Assembly (NCBI RefSeq): GCF_035918095.1
Contig: NZ_CP109137.1
Coordinates: 2,668,001-2,732,000 of the forward strand
Origin: Streptomyces sp. NBC_01750
GTDB lineage: Bacteria; Actinomycetota; Actinomycetes; Streptomycetales; Streptomycetaceae
Direction: 5' to 3'
Length of the DNA: 64,000 nucleotides
Notes under the pieces: generated by a model
What the model was told of the DNA's origin: nothing
The model's database searches: none
Seen by the model: the letters and a program-made list of their open reading frames with translations, nothing else
Part shown: one piece after another, positions 35,728-46,666 of the stretch
How positions within the stretch are numbered: the stretch's first letter is position 1
How the letters are laid out: each line of letters starts with the position of its first letter
Made by a program: the position numbers and the translations under genes

Positions 35728-36770
35728 CGACCGCACCGAGCGGGCAGGACCTCGCCGCGCTCAAGGGCAGGACCGTGCCCGTGCAGGACATTCTGGACCT
35801 TTTCCAGGTCAGGGTCCGCGACCACCGGACGGTGCACCGCATCTCGCAGGCACTCACGGACGCCGGGCTGACGACGCTGCCGGACTTCGCCGTCTGCGGT
35901 CAGCGCAGCAACGTCGAAGTGGTGCCGCTCGCGTCCGTCCCCGCGCAGGCCGCCCCCGCGGGCGTGGAGGAGGACGAAACGGACGAGGCCCTGCCCTCGG
36001 CCGCCCTGCCGCAGCGTCTGCTGCTCGGGGACATCCCGTCGGCGCGGCGCGGTCTGGTGTCCGTCGGTCCCGGTACGCCTCTGGCGCAGACCACGTTCCT
36101 GATGCGCACGAAGGGCCTCGCGCAGGTCCCGGTGACCACCGGCATGGCGCAGATCCACGGGGTGGTCACCTGGGGGTCCGTCGCCAAGATGTACGAGGCG
36201 GGCAAGCAGCCGACTCTGGACAACGCGATGGAGAAGGACTCCCTTCCGGTCGCCGACACCCGCCAGGAGTTCTTCTCCGCCCTGCCGGTCATCCGCGAAC
36301 ACGGTTACCTCCTGGTCCGGGGCGACGACGGCTGCCTCTCTGGCATCGTCAGCGCAGCGGACGTCACGGACCGCTTCGAGGGCGCGGCACGGCCCTTCTT
36401 CATCGTCGGCGAGATCGAGTCCCTGCTGCGCCGCTGCCTGGGCGCGGCACTGGACGAGGAGACCATCAAGGCCGTCCAGACGAACAAGAAGGCCGAGCAC
36501 CGCACCGGCCAGGTCTCCGACCTCATGTTCGGCGACTATCTGAAGCTTCTGGACGGCGCCCAGACGAAGACGTCACTGGCCGAAGCCGCCGACGCCAACT
36601 GGGAAGCCCTGAAGTGGCACAACATGCCCAGGGAGCAGTTCATCGGCCGTCTGAAGCAGGTGAAGGACATCCGCAACCGGATCGCACACTTCGACGAGAA
36701 GCCGCTTCCGCAGGAGCTGCTCGACGAACTGACGACGTTCGCGAAGCTGCTGCGGGCGTTCGTGGCCTGA
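35724..36770 (+). CDS. CBS-domain protein with a C-terminal HEPN-like RNxxxH motif
   Basis: The 348-aa protein has an N-terminal helical region (VPVQDILDLFQVRVRDHRTV), an acidic linker, and a pair of CBS motifs (about residues 105-225: FLMRTKGLAQVPVTTGMAQI, ALPVIREHGYLLVRGDDG, SGIVSAADVTDRF). A helical C-terminus contains KDIRNRIAHFD near residue 317. RNRIAH matches the HEPN ribonuclease signature RNxxxH. CBS pairs bind adenine nucleotides, so a nucleotide-gated RNase is conceivable. This is inference: the same motif also occurs in non-catalytic helical domains. The start overlaps the DUF262 stop (ATGA), so the two proteins probably act together. Confidence 0.8.
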   Translation: MTTAPSGQDLAALKGRTVPVQDILDLFQVRVRDHRTVHRISQALTDAGLTTLPDFAVCGQRSNVEVVPLASVPAQAAPAGVEEDETDEALPSAALPQRLLLGDIPSARRGLVSVGPGTPLAQTTFLMRTKGLAQVPVTTGMAQIHGVVTWGSVAKMYEAGKQPTLDNAMEKDSLPVADTRQEFFSALPVIREHGYLLVRGDDGCLSGIVSAADVTDRFEGAARPFFIVGEIESLLRRCLGAALDEETIKAVQTNKKAEHRTGQVSDLMFGDYLKLLDGAQTKTSLAEAADANWEALKWHNMPREQFIGRLKQVKDIRNRIAHFDEKPLPQELLDELTTFAKLLRAFVA

Positions 36771-36822
36771 GGCGGCGGGCGGGAATACCAGGAGAGCGGT
36801 GCCGCGTGCCGGGGCCGCTACC

Positions 36823-36857
36823 CGGGGTGCCTGCAGGCGAACACCAGAGGCACCCCG
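36823..36857. terminator. bidirectional terminator between the CBS gene and pglZ
   Basis: A 10-bp stem CGGGGTGCCT / AGGCACCCCG with a 15-base loop lies in the 94-bp gap between two convergent genes. Confidence 0.6.
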
Positions 36858-36864
36858 AACCCTG

Positions 36865-39768
36865 TCAGCCCGCGCGGAGGGCGAACTGCTCGCGCAGCAG
36901 CGCATCGTGGAGCCGTAGGGTGCGTCCGTCCGGCAGGGTCTCCAGCACCTGTACGCCGTCGTAGTTGAGGAGCTGCCGCAGGACTGCGGCGAAGCCGTCG
37001 CCCCGGGCGGTGGGCATGCCCGCCCGCTGGGCGAGCGCGGTCACGGGCAATGTGCCACCCGCGTCGAGCAGGGCGGCGAGGGCCTTGTGGACCTGCTCCT
37101 GCTGCGGCTTGCGGGCCAGACCATCGAGCTGCACCTGATACGTCTCCGAGTCGAGCAGCGCCTTCACGAGCACCTCGGTCCGGGAGACGAGGGTCGGTGT
37201 GAGCAGTGCGTCGTCTCCCCCGGCGGTCAGCGCCACGTCGAACAACGCGTCGGGCAGCGACTCGGGTTCGGGGTGCTTCTTGCGGGGTTTCGCCGTCCCC
37301 TTCTTCGGAGCCGCGCCGGCCGACTGAGCCGAACGCTCGCCCGACACCGGCCTGCCCGCCTCCTTCGAAGCCCACCAGGGTGGCCGCTGGTCTCCCAGCT
37401 CCCGCCACCCCTTGGGCGGTTCCGCCCCGAACGGCAGGAAGGCGAGCACCGGGATGGTGAACTCGGCGAGGGAGGCCCCGCCGTGGTAGCCGGCCTTGAG
37501 GGCGGTGTAGCGGGAGTCCGCGTCCCAGAGCGCGACGATGGACGCGCCGGGCTCGGGCCAGACCACGCGCGGCCCGGTGAGGGCGATCTCCCGTTCGGCG
37601 AGCGGGCCGCCGGGCAGGCGGTGCCGCGCGGACGCGGGCTCGGTGGCCGCGTCGGCCTTCGTTCCGTGCCGGTCGACGACGTGGCCGTGGTCGCTGGTGA
37701 CGATGACCGCCATGCCCTGGGCCGCCGCCACCCGGAGCAGGTCACGCAGGCCGGGTACGTCGTCGACCCGCCAGGCTCCGTCGCCGAGTTTCTGTTCCTT
37801 GGCGAGCCGGTCGTCGATGGCGTTGAGGACGACGGCGACATGGGTCCTGCCGTCGGTGAGCGCTTCCGTGAGAGCCGGGCCGAAGGTGTCGCCCGCGGTC
37901 TCGGTGCGCAGGTCGTCCTTGTGGAAGACGGCGGCCGGTGCCCCGCTCCACAGCTTCAGCGCGGGGAAGAGCCGCTTCTCATCGGCCTGGGTGCCCTTCA
38001 TCAGGGTGCCCGCGAAGAGCGACGTCCGGGACACGGCCGTCACGGTGGGGAGGGCGGCGGCCATCGCCCGCCGCCGCGGGGTGCCCTCGGCAATCGGGTC
38101 GAACTCTGCCCAGGAGCGCCGCAGTTCCTCGCCGAGTTCGTTCGCTATGGCCGCGCTCATGCCGTCGAGCACGAGCAGCAGCACCCGCCGCTCCTCGCCG
38201 CGCCGGACGACGGGGCCGACCACTCGGTCGAGGAAGGTCTCGACGGTGAGCATGCCGCCGGGCGGGGTGCCGTCCTGCGTCCAGCCGGCCAGCGTGCGAG
38301 CGAAGGATGCGTCGATCTGCCGCCGCCGGTCCCTGACGTGCGTGCCGAGCGTGTCGTAGGCGGCCTTGAGGACGGGGTCCGGGTCGCCGCCGGCCTCGAT
38401 GTGCTCCAGGGCGAGGTCGGCCCAGCCGGTCTCGGTGACGTGCCGCTGTATGGCGTCGGCGACGGTGGGTGCGTCGGCGGATGGGTCGGTGACCAGCCAG
38501 AGGGCGAGGCGTTGACCCATGCGGGCGCGTTCGACGCGGGCGGACTCCTCCGGATCGGTGGCGAGCCTATGGTCCGCGAGCCGTCGCACGGCTTCCGCGA
38601 CCGCGGCCGTGTCGCCCGACGCGAGGGCCTGGCCGACGGCGGTGAACCGGGCGTCCAGTCCGCCGCGCAGGACGGGGCTCGCCGCGACAGCCGCCTCCGC
38701 GCCGAACTGGCGGGCCAGCACGGCGGCCCGGTCGAGCACGATGCCACTGGTGCGGCGCGCTTCGCGGGCTTGGTCGGCGTCGGCGCCGCCGCCCCGGTGC
38801 CCGGCCGTCAGCAGCGTGCTCACGTACTCCTCGGCGGACCGGCCGAAGACGCCCACCAGGACGTCGAGTTGTTCGCCGACGGCTGGGGGCTGGTCTCCGA
38901 AGTAGCGTTCGGCACGGCCCCGGGCCTGATACGTCTCGGGGGCGGGCTCGGCGTGCTGCCACAAGGCCTCGCAGACGAGGCCGAAGGCGGCGGCGTCCGC
39001 GCCGCGCTCGGCGTCGACGAGAGCGAGCAGAGCGCGTCCGGCGAGACCGGCCTGGTCCTCCTCCCCGAGGAAGGCGGTCAGCCCGGCGCGCTCGGGACCG
39101 CGCAGGGCGAGCAGCCGTTCCGGGGCGCCGGGCCGGGTCGACCAGTGCAGCAGGGTCTGCGCGTCGAGCCGGTCCTCACCGGGGCGCCGTGTGCCGCCCT
39201 CGGTGTCGTAGCGGCCGAGGCGCAAGCGACGCTGGGCGAGCGCGGTGAGGGCGTACTGCCGGGACAGCCAGCCACCGGGCACCGGCGGCCAGCCGCCGGG
39301 CGGGGTGGCGTCGAGCAAGGCTTCGGCGGCCCAGTTGACGTCCTTCAGGCGTGGGTCGATCTGCCGGGCGCCGAACGCCTCCCGCACGACGTCCCAGCTG
39401 TCGACCATGTCGATGCGCTGCTTGTGGACGCGGGCGGCGATCGCCGGGTCGAGTTCGTTCTGCTCGCGGTCGGTGAGGACGACCAGGACGGCGGGGCCGG
39501 GGCGCCGGCCCGTCAGGTGGTCGAGGACGAGTTCGTGGACGGCGAGCGGCGAGGGCGCCACCGCGACGCCGGCCGTCCGGCCCTCGCCCCAGCCGGGTTC
39601 GGCGGGCCCGTCCCACTGGGGCGCGGACCGCAGCAGCACGACCCGGCGCCTGCCCCCGCCGTCTCCGGTCAGGGAGGCGGCGAGGGAGGACTGCGAGGAC
39701 AGGTACTGGGTCACGGTCGCGATGTTCAGCCGGACGGCGCCGGGGGCGGCGGCGACGGTGTCCGTCAT
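36865..39768 (-). CDS. pglZ: BREX-2 alkaline-phosphatase-fold protein PglZ
   Basis: The 967-aa protein carries the PglZ domain of the alkaline phosphatase superfamily: metal-binding motif [11 protein letters not shown] near residue 534, [16 protein letters not shown] further on, and [14 protein letters not shown] near residue 693. PglZ is one of the two hallmark proteins of all BREX systems. It limits phage DNA replication together with PglX and can be toxic without it. It is coupled to pglY (ATGA at 39765-39768). A Lys/Pro-rich linker ([10 protein letters not shown]) precedes a C-terminal winged-helix-like end. Confidence 0.92.
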   Translation of the reverse strand: MTDTVAAAPGAVRLNIATVTQYLSSQSSLAASLTGDGGGRRRVVLLRSAPQWDGPAEPGWGEGRTAGVAVAPSPLAVHELVLDHLTGRRPGPAVLVVLTDREQNELDPAIAARVHKQRIDMVDSWDVVREAFGARQIDPRLKDVNWAAEALLDATPPGGWPPVPGGWLSRQYALTALAQRRLRLGRYDTEGGTRRPGEDRLDAQTLLHWSTRPGAPERLLALRGPERAGLTAFLGEEDQAGLAGRALLALVDAERGADAAAFGLVCEALWQHAEPAPETYQARGRAERYFGDQPPAVGEQLDVLVGVFGRSAEEYVSTLLTAGHRGGGADADQAREARRTSGIVLDRAAVLARQFGAEAAVAASPVLRGGLDARFTAVGQALASGDTAAVAEAVRRLADHRLATDPEESARVERARMGQRLALWLVTDPSADAPTVADAIQRHVTETGWADLALEHIEAGGDPDPVLKAAYDTLGTHVRDRRRQIDASFARTLAGWTQDGTPPGGMLTVETFLDRVVGPVVRRGEERRVLLLVLDGMSAAIANELGEELRRSWAEFDPIAEGTPRRRAMAAALPTVTAVSRTSLFAGTLMKGTQADEKRLFPALKLWSGAPAAVFHKDDLRTETAGDTFGPALTEALTDGRTHVAVVLNAIDDRLAKEQKLGDGAWRVDDVPGLRDLLRVAAAQGMAVIVTSDHGHVVDRHGTKADAATEPASARHRLPGGPLAEREIALTGPRVVWPEPGASIVALWDADSRYTALKAGYHGGASLAEFTIPVLAFLPFGAEPPKGWRELGDQRPPWWASKEAGRPVSGERSAQSAGAAPKKGTAKPRKKHPEPESLPDALFDVALTAGGDDALLTPTLVSRTEVLVKALLDSETYQVQLDGLARKPQQEQVHKALAALLDAGGTLPVTALAQRAGMPTARGDGFAAVLRQLLNYDGVQVLETLPDGRTLRLHDALLREQFALRAG

Positions 39769-42700
39769 TCGACGACCTTCCAGGTGATCTCGATGGTCGC
39801 GTCGGGGTGGCGGGCGGCCAGTTCGGACAGTTCCGCCTGGAGGTCGGCGGCGGCACGTGCCACGGTTGTGCGGCGACCACCGGCCGTTCGCGCGGAGCCG
39901 CTGCCGGAGGAAGCCGGTGTGGGGATCTCCTGCGGGGCGTACGGGATGCGCGGGTCGCTGGTCGGTGTGTTCAGGGACAGGTCGTCGGCCGTGGGCTGCG
40001 GCGCGACGGGCGCGGGCGGCGGGGCGGCGGCCTGGCTGCGCTTCACCAGGGCGACGACCTCGCGCTGGGTGCGGGCCAGGGCGTCGCGCAGGTCCGCGGT
40101 GCGCTGATCGTCGCGGGCCACGTTACGCAGCGAGTCGAGCAGTGCCGCGCCCTCGGGGCCGAGTCCGGCGGCGAGTTCGAGGGTGCTCCAGGGCGCGGAG
40201 GCAACGGCCTCCGCGACGCCGCGGGCCTGCTTGATGGAGGTCCCGTACCGGTCGGCGCTGGTCTCGCCCAGGTCGAAGGAGGCGAGGGCCTCCACGGTCT
40301 TCTTCGCTCCGGCCGCGCCCTTGCCGGCCTCCGCCGTGAGCGCGTCCAGCAGTTGCAGGGAGCGGCGGGCGAGGGCGAGCCGTCCGGTGTCGGCGGTCTG
40401 GTCGAGGCCGAGGAAGGAGGCGCGGGCCTCCAACTGGTGCACCAAGTCCGCCGCGTGGTCCCGGTGGGCGCGGGCGGCCTCGATGATCTGGCGGGCGAAC
40501 TGGTTGACCATCCGGCCGCGCCGCAGGGCAGGAGCCTTCTGCCCGAAGATCGTCTCGAAGCGCTGCCGTGCCGTGTCCCAGTCGGACTCGGCGGGCAGCG
40601 GCTGACTGCGCAGCGCGTCATGGTCCTTGATCGCGGACAGTTCGGGCGCGGGGTCGAGTACGGTGCCGCCGCGCACCCACACCCGGTCGTCCATCTCGGC
40701 GAAGGCGGCGACGACGAGCCGGGCGAGGAAGTCGGGCAGGCCGCGCGGGTCGGGCTTGTCCGTCCAGTCGGTCAGGGTGATCAGGGACAGGTCCCCGGTG
40801 ACACCCTGGGCGCTGGCGAGCTGGCGGAAGTGGTCGGCCCAGTAGCGGGACAGCTCGAAGTACGCCTCCTTCTGCTGCCCGAGGCGCAGGGGTCCGGCGA
40901 TCCGCTGCATGAGCTTGCGGTCGGCGGCCGGGACCTCCACCCGCCCGTCACGCGCCTCGGCGGCGGCCCGCACATGGGTGAACACCTTGCGGGTGTCGGC
41001 GGATTTGACGGCGGTGCCGGTGCCGTCGGGGTCGAGGTCGGGGTGCGCGGGGTACTGGTGGGCGAGCAGCTTGCCCGCGACGTGCCGGATGCCGTCGTGC
41101 AGGCTCTGCCCGAAGGACAGGGTGAGGCCGTCCACGTCGGGCAGCGGGACGAGGTGGTCGTCGAAGTCGGGCACGACGTCGGCGGCCTGCTTCTGGGCGA
41201 GCCCGTACGCCTGCTTGAAGGCACCCTTGACCTGCTTGAGCAGAGCCTCGCGCTGGGTTTCGAGGAGGCCCTTGGCGCGGCTGCGGTTGTCGGCGTTGAG
41301 GTGGCCCGCGTACTGGGTGTCGAAGCGGTGCTCGTCGGCGAGGGCCTTGTCGATGACGACGAGACGCCGGAAGTCGGCGAAGCGCTGCGCGGACAGATGG
41401 GCGGGCAGCCAGGCGACGGTGCGGGACCGCTCGCCCTGCTGGCGCTCGCGCAGCCGCCGGATGCGGTTGACGTCCTCGACCGGGCCCCACTCGCCCTCGT
41501 CGAAGGGGAGGTCTATGGCGATACGCCAGCGACCGTCCTCCTGCGGCATCAGGTCGTGGTCGGGCAGCTCGTCCTCGTCGGCGACGTTGCCGAACACGAT
41601 CTCGGCGGTGCGGGAGGTACCGCGCCAGGTGAAGTTGAGCTGGTCGCTCAACTGCCCGTGCTCGACGCCCAGTTCCTCGGACAGCAGACGTCGGGCGAGG
41701 GCGACCCGGTTGCCGGGGTTGTCGTTGACCTGGGCGTTGGCGATGACGGAGTCGACGTCGACGCCGGACAGCTCCAGCCGTACGCCGGGGTTGGCGTCGG
41801 TGCCGGTCTCCTTGATCTCGGGGAACCGGGCTGCCCACTCGGCGACCTTGTTCTTGATGATGCCGACCTCGGCGCCCGGGATGGGTGCGAGGACCGACCC
41901 GTGGTTGAGCGCGCCGAGCCGCCGGATGGTCAGCTCGGCCAGGGAGGGCACGCTGGGCGCGAGCGCCGACAGCAGCAGGGTGCACACGAGCCGGTTGTCG
42001 CCGACGAACATCCGACAGCGGTTGGCGCGCTGCACGTCGGTGACGGTCTCGGGCCTGGTGCGGTACTGCTTGACGTCGTCCTCGGTGATGTCGTACGAGC
42101 TGAGGAGGTAGGGCCGAAGCTTGGTCTTGTAGAGCTTGTCGGCGGCCTCGAAGACGACCTTCAGGCTGTCGGTGAACGGCTTGTCGCCGCCCTCCGCGAT
42201 CACCGGGTAGAGGTCGCCGACCGGGATGAGCTGCCCGAGGCGGATCTCGTCGCGGTGGTCGGCGAGGAGCTGCCCCATCAGCTTCAGACCGGTACGGGAG
42301 CGCTGCAGCGCGGACGAGATGTGGACGAGGGTGTCCATGAACGCCGGCGAGAACGGGTACGTCAGCCGGAACGACTCCGCGTCCGCGCCGGTCGTGCCCT
42401 TCTCCGAGCCGAGGAGGGTGTCCCAGACCTGGGTGCCGACCCGCTTGGTCTGCTCGAAGGCCGCCTCGACGAGCCGTTCCGCCTCGGCGTCTTTCGGCTT
42501 GAGGATGCGCGCGTGAGCGATCTGCGGGAGGTTGCGGTCCTCCAGAGTGATCTTGTCGAACCGGCCGGAGGCCAGGTTCAGGGTGTCCTGGATGGAGGCT
42601 TCCGCCGCGCCGGACACCTCTTCGCCGACGAGTTCACGCAGGTCGCGCTGGCGGGCGATGAACGACACGACGGGGATGGCGCGGCGGGCGTCACCGCCCT

Positions 42701-43649
42701 CCACGAAGTTCGTGATCTTGCTGGCCTCGCGGGCCACGAACTTCTGCTCGTGGATGAGGGTCGCGAGCCAGAGGATCAACTCGTCCAGGAACAGGATCAG
42801 TCCGTCGTAGCCGAGCGACTTGGCGTGCTCGGCGATGACGGACAGACCGGCGTCCAGGGAGATGAAGCCGTGCTCGTTCTCGACGGCGTTCTTGGCGAAG
42901 CCGGGGAAAAGATTGGTGCTGGCGTCGTTGACCAGCTTGGCGCGCAGCTCGGCCGGGGTGGAGGGATTACGGAGGTTGAGCGGAGTGCCCCCCTCGTGGT
43001 TCTCTTCGGCGCCGAGGGCGGTGTCGAGGAGCTGCGGGGTCCAGGCGAAGCCCTCACCCCACTCGTCCGTTTCGCCGTCGCCCGCGTCGCTGCCGCCCAG
43101 GCCACGGATGACCGCATCGTCACCGTAAGTGGCACGGTTGGCCCGGATGTCGGCGAAGAGGGAGTCGGTCCGGTACACCTGCGGGGTCGGGGCGTCCGGG
43201 TGCAGCTTCTTGACGTGCGTGACGTACCCGCCGAGCACCCGCTGTTCGAGGGCCTTCGCGCCGAGCATGTGGTACGGCACGAGCAGGAACCTCTTGCCGT
43301 CCGTGGTCAGCCACTCGTGCTTGGTCAGCACCGGGTCGAACTCGGTACGGGCGCGGGCGGCCGGGTCGCCGCTGAGCAGCGCGTACAGCACGGCCATGAA
43401 GTGGGACTTACCGGAACCGAACGAGCCGTGCAGGTAGGCCGCCTTGGAGCGGTGTCCGTCGAGCGAGGACTTGATGAGCGCCAGCGCCTCGTCGAAGTTC
43501 TCCAGCAGCCGCTCGGTGACGACGTAGTCCTTGAGCGCGTTCTGGGCGCCTTCGGGTGTCGTCGCCTCGGCGAGGGACAGCACGAAGTCCGAAGTGGAGA
43601 TCTTCTTCTTGATGTCGATGACATCGCGGAGGAGGGGCGGCTGGGCCAT
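39765..43649 (-). CDS. pglY: BREX-2 large ATPase PglY
   Basis: The 1294-aa P-loop protein has Walker [16 protein letters not shown] near residue 73 and Walker [15 protein letters not shown] near residue 285. It is the type 2 counterpart of BrxC. In S. coelicolor, PglY ATPase activity is needed for phage growth limitation. A long helical C-terminal half ends in a Pro/Gly/Ser-rich linker and a short beta tail ([11 protein letters not shown]). First gene of the pglY-pglZ operon, with a 376-bp upstream region. Confidence 0.93.
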   Translation of the reverse strand: MAQPPLLRDVIDIKKKISTSDFVLSLAEATTPEGAQNALKDYVVTERLLENFDEALALIKSSLDGHRSKAAYLHGSFGSGKSHFMAVLYALLSGDPAARARTEFDPVLTKHEWLTTDGKRFLLVPYHMLGAKALEQRVLGGYVTHVKKLHPDAPTPQVYRTDSLFADIRANRATYGDDAVIRGLGGSDAGDGETDEWGEGFAWTPQLLDTALGAEENHEGGTPLNLRNPSTPAELRAKLVNDASTNLFPGFAKNAVENEHGFISLDAGLSVIAEHAKSLGYDGLILFLDELILWLATLIHEQKFVAREASKITNFVEGGDARRAIPVVSFIARQRDLRELVGEEVSGAAEASIQDTLNLASGRFDKITLEDRNLPQIAHARILKPKDAEAERLVEAAFEQTKRVGTQVWDTLLGSEKGTTGADAESFRLTYPFSPAFMDTLVHISSALQRSRTGLKLMGQLLADHRDEIRLGQLIPVGDLYPVIAEGGDKPFTDSLKVVFEAADKLYKTKLRPYLLSSYDITEDDVKQYRTRPETVTDVQRANRCRMFVGDNRLVCTLLLSALAPSVPSLAELTIRRLGALNHGSVLAPIPGAEVGIIKNKVAEWAARFPEIKETGTDANPGVRLELSGVDVDSVIANAQVNDNPGNRVALARRLLSEELGVEHGQLSDQLNFTWRGTSRTAEIVFGNVADEDELPDHDLMPQEDGRWRIAIDLPFDEGEWGPVEDVNRIRRLRERQQGERSRTVAWLPAHLSAQRFADFRRLVVIDKALADEHRFDTQYAGHLNADNRSRAKGLLETQREALLKQVKGAFKQAYGLAQKQAADVVPDFDDHLVPLPDVDGLTLSFGQSLHDGIRHVAGKLLAHQYPAHPDLDPDGTGTAVKSADTRKVFTHVRAAAEARDGRVEVPAADRKLMQRIAGPLRLGQQKEAYFELSRYWADHFRQLASAQGVTGDLSLITLTDWTDKPDPRGLPDFLARLVVAAFAEMDDRVWVRGGTVLDPAPELSAIKDHDALRSQPLPAESDWDTARQRFETIFGQKAPALRRGRMVNQFARQIIEAARAHRDHAADLVHQLEARASFLGLDQTADTGRLALARRSLQLLDALTAEAGKGAAGAKKTVEALASFDLGETSADRYGTSIKQARGVAEAVASAPWSTLELAAGLGPEGAALLDSLRNVARDDQRTADLRDALARTQREVVALVKRSQAAAPPPAPVAPQPTADDLSLNTPTSDPRIPYAPQEIPTPASSGSGSARTAGGRRTTVARAAADLQAELSELAARHPDATIEITWKVVE

Positions 43650-44025
43650 TGCGGGTCTCGCTCTCCCTGACGGTGGTCGGTGCTGCTGCTCGTACTCGGT
43701 GTCGTGCGGGGTCCGCCGCCGAGGCCCGATGCCGGTCCGAGGGTGGGGCGGGGCTCAGGGGTGCGGACGGCCGGTGCGGCGGGTCGGCTGTCCCGGCCGG
43801 TGGCGAGGACGGAACCGGTCACGCGGTGACCGGACGGGAACGACACTCACGGCGTCGGCCGGGTCACGGTAGACGGGTTCGCGGCGTCTGCACTTTTCGT
43901 CCCCCTCGTACTGAACGTCACCCGTACGGCCTGCGCATAGCACCCTACATCCGTACTCCCGTCGACCCCGTGCCGTATACCCTCGCGCACCGTCCGTGCG
44001 GGCCGCTCCCGTCCCGCCGTAAGCA
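43650..44025. other. intergenic region upstream of pglY
   Basis: This 376-bp region holds no credible gene. It should contain the pglY promoter on the minus strand; TAGGGT-like hexamers are present, but no clear -35/-10 pair was found. It is also the downstream end of the leftward TPR gene. Confidence 0.5.
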
Positions 44026-45252
44026 CTACGGCCGCCATCTCCCCGACCGGTAGGCGTCCAGCAGTTGCCGGCTCGCGACCGTGAAGGGGTGTTCGGGGCC
44101 CAGGCCGCGTTCCCGCCGCTCGACGACGTCGGTCATCAGCGCGATCCCCTCCTCCACGTGTCCGAGCGCGGCCCGGGTCCGGGAGAGGAGTTGCCGGGCG
44201 GCGAGCACGATCGGGTACTCGGGCCCGAAGCGCCGCACATACGTCTCGGCGACCCGCCGGATCTCACGGTCGGCCTCGTCGAAGCGGCCCAGGAGGTACA
44301 GCGCCCACGCGTGGTTGTGCCGGGCGCCCAGTGTCACGGTGTGGTCGGGGCCGAGGGACCGATCGCATTCCGACGGCAACGTGAGCAGTGTGCCGCCTTC
44401 CTCGGTGACCACTTCGGCGGCGGGCAGCATCTCCAGCAGGCTGGCGCGGGCCCGCAGGGTCAGCGGATGCGCGGGGCCCAGCGCCGAACGGCGCCCGGCG
44501 ACGGTGTCGCGGAGGAGCGCGACGGATTCCTCGCGTCTGCCGAGGTTCGCCAGCACGAGCTGGAGGCCATAGCCGCTGTCCGTGGTGTCGGGGTCGTCGG
44601 CGCCGAACAGGCGCTCCTGGGCGTCCCGGACCGCGCGCAGCGCCGCTTCGGCTTCGGCGTACCTGCCCAGCCGGAACAGTGCCCGCCCGGCCCTGGAGCG
44701 GGCGGCGAGGACCGTACGGTGGTCCGCGCCGAGGAGTCGCTGTGCGAGGTCCGCCGCGGTGCGGGCGGTCTCCCAGGCGGAGAGGTAGTCACCGGTCCGG
44801 TGCAGGGCGACCGACAGCCGCGTCGCGACGGCCAGGGCGTCGGCGGCGGACGGCCCGCCGATGTGCCTCAGCAGGGCCAGCGCGTGAGGTACCAGCAGGC
44901 GCAGTCGCGGATCGTGCGGACCCGCGTCGGGTACGCCGGGCACGGCCGCGTCGAGCAGCCGGACGGCTGTCGTGTCGAGGGCGGGCACCAGGTCCGCGGG
45001 GGTCGCCGCCGAGACGCTGTCGAGCAGGATGCCGTGACTCTGTACGCAGCGCGCGCCGGCGGCGTCGACCAGCTCGGACAGGGACTGGTCGAGGAGGGCT
45101 CTGAGGGCTGTCTCGGTTCGGGCACGAGGCAGTACGGCGCCGATGTCGGCGTGGTTGAGCAGAGTCAGCGGCAGCGGCTCGGCGGCGAACCGGGCCAGCA
45201 GTCTGAGCAGGGCCGCCGCTTCGTACCCCGCCTGCTGAACGTCGTCGTCCAC
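44026..45252 (-). CDS. TPR-repeat protein, apparently the C-terminal part of an NB-ARC/TPR protein
   Basis: The 408-aa protein has an N-terminal winged-helix-like segment (AALLRLLARFAAEPLPLTLL) of the kind that follows NB-ARC ATPase domains, then about six TPR units with the repeated pattern GxDHxxTLxARxxxAxALxxLGRYxEA. There is no P-loop, so the ATPase and effector domains of a full-length protein are missing. The GTG start, its Shine-Dalgarno (GGGGAGGAG) and the first dozen codons (MD..VQQ..YE) come from a repeat shared with the XRE regulator gene at 51437. The gene therefore looks like a fusion of a regulator promoter to a TPR tail. Confidence 0.75.
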   Translation of the reverse strand: MDDDVQQAGYEAAALLRLLARFAAEPLPLTLLNHADIGAVLPRARTETALRALLDQSLSELVDAAGARCVQSHGILLDSVSAATPADLVPALDTTAVRLLDAAVPGVPDAGPHDPRLRLLVPHALALLRHIGGPSAADALAVATRLSVALHRTGDYLSAWETARTAADLAQRLLGADHRTVLAARSRAGRALFRLGRYAEAEAALRAVRDAQERLFGADDPDTTDSGYGLQLVLANLGRREESVALLRDTVAGRRSALGPAHPLTLRARASLLEMLPAAEVVTEEGGTLLTLPSECDRSLGPDHTVTLGARHNHAWALYLLGRFDEADREIRRVAETYVRRFGPEYPIVLAARQLLSRTRAALGHVEEGIALMTDVVERRERGLGPEHPFTVASRQLLDAYRSGRWRP

Positions 45253-45424
45253 GCTGCAGCTCCTCCCCTACGACCATCACAGCCACCGGACTCCGTTCGC
45301 CCAACGCGCGGCTCGGGACCCGGTCACGCCCAACACCGCGTACACAAGCACCACCCAGGCGTACAGCCCACACCCGTCAGTGCATCGCTCCTGTTCGACT
45401 ACGCAGAGTCCGTGACCGTTTGAC
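45221..45424. repeat. ~205-bp direct repeat, copy 1
   Basis: Aligned to copy 2 (51406-51612) without gaps from 45221 to about 45395, then with a 2-base insertion in copy 2. Similarity by eye is about 80%. It spans the first codons, Shine-Dalgarno sequence and upstream region of the leftward TPR gene. Confidence 0.85.
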
Positions 45425-45433
45425 CGGGGTCCG

Positions 45434-46090
45434 TCATGGAGCGACCGCGCGAACGAGGAGCGTCCCGATGTGCCCCGGGTGAGGCGCGTCGAGGACCTGC
45501 GCCTCAGCCGTGGGGAACCCGCCCCGGGTGAGCAGGCGCTGCCAGACGGCCGGGCGGTAGCTGTAGCGGTAGGTGAACATCGCCTTTCCGGCGAAGCCTC
45601 CCTTGTACATGCCCTGCGGCCCGTACGCGCCGGGGATGGCCGGCGGCTGCGAGAACACGAAGACACCGCCGGGCCTGAGCCTCCTGCGGACAAGGGGGAA
45701 GAGACGGCCCGGGTCGGTGAACCAGGCGGCTCCGAAGATCGAGTAGACCGCGTCGTATACCTCCTCGTGCTCGCTCAGGTACTCCAGTACCTCGGAGCAC
45801 ACGAACTCCGCGCCGGTGCCCGCCCACTTCGTGGTGGTCTTCTTCACCATGACGGGAGACAGATCAACGCCCCGAGCGGCGATGCCGCGCTGAGCGAGGT
45901 AGGCGAGAGCGCGGCCGGTGCCACAGCCGATCTCCAGGACGGAACGCGGGTCGCCGAGCAGTTCCGGACCGGGTCCGTGTCCGGCGTACTGGGTCCAGCA
46001 GAAGCTCGGCTCCGCGTCGTCCTTGAAGGCGGAAGCGGCGAAGGTGTCCCACAGCTCCGTCTCGGCGGCGATGTCGTGTTGTGCGGGCAA
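45434..46090 (-). CDS. class I SAM-dependent methyltransferase
   Basis: The 218-aa methyltransferase has motif I SVLEIGCGTGRALAYLA near residue 50, motif II GVDLSPVMVKK, motif III region YDAVYSIFGAAWFTDPGRL and a post-motif RRRLRPGGVFVFSQPP. The start is a TTG at 46090 with AGAGGA 7 bases before it. It is of the small-molecule type rather than a DNA methyltransferase (no NPPY/DPPY motif). It could modify a product of the small-gene operon just upstream, from which it is 73 bases away on the same strand. Confidence 0.82.
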   Translation of the reverse strand: MPAQHDIAAETELWDTFAASAFKDDAEPSFCWTQYAGHGPGPELLGDPRSVLEIGCGTGRALAYLAQRGIAARGVDLSPVMVKKTTTKWAGTGAEFVCSEVLEYLSEHEEVYDAVYSIFGAAWFTDPGRLFPLVRRRLRPGGVFVFSQPPAIPGAYGPQGMYKGGFAGKAMFTYRYSYRPAVWQRLLTRGGFPTAEAQVLDAPHPGHIGTLLVRAVAP

Positions 46091-46162
46091 GGCGATTCCT
46101 CTTCGCAGGGGCTGGCCCCTGTCCTCCCTAAGTACTGAGGACAGGGAGCAGGGCAGGGCCGT

Positions 46163-46663
46163 TCAGTGGCTGTCGGGGACCTTGTTGTCACACGGCGAGC
46201 AGTCCGTGCCGTCGATCGCCCACAGCTCCTCGTCGATGTCGAAGCCGATGGACTTCAGGAAGTCCGCCGTACGCAGGCACAGACCGTCGCGACGACGCTC
46301 GATGAACGGGGCGTGGTGCTTGTAACGGCCCTCGTTGTACGCGTCGCAGAGTGCCCATCACACCGGCGTGTCGAGGATGAGCTGGTGCACGCCGATGTCG
46401 ACGAGCTTGCCGACCCCGAGGTGGACCTCCGGGTGCTCCATGCAGCCGATGGTGTACATGACCGCGTTGCCGAGGATCCGCTCGGCCATGTCGCGGACCA
46501 TCGTGTGGTCGCGCAGCAGCAGGGCCACCTCGCGGTCCCACAGGGTCATGTCGCCGTCCAGCACGTTGATCGTCAGGTGCTTGATGCGGGGCTGAACGGC
46601 GTTGAGGAGTTCCTTCGGGTCCCGTGTGCGGGTGCTCACGGGCCGGTCGAGTGTGGCGGTCAT
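46163..46663 (-). pseudogene. small conserved-looking gene interrupted by an in-frame TGA
   Basis: From the ATG at 46663 (AAGGAG upstream) the frame reads MTATLDRPVSTRTRD to LILDTPV and meets TGA at 46360-46358. It then stays open in the same frame for 64 codons (WALCDAYNEGRYKHHAPF, then CLRTADFLKSIGFDIDEEL, TDCSPCDNK) to a second TGA at 46163. Both halves have protein-like composition, so it is one gene of about 166 aa broken by a nonsense change (for example TGG or CGA to TGA), or a sequencing error. The family is not recognised. It is the last gene of a small operon. Confidence 0.75.
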
Positions 46664-46666
46664 GGA

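Noticed and set aside
37087..43670. Plus-strand frames of over 1000 codons opposite pglZ and pglY
   Set aside because: Very long antisense frames are common in high-GC DNA. pglZ and pglY have clear motifs, while these products are Gly/Val/Glu/Arg-rich without motifs.
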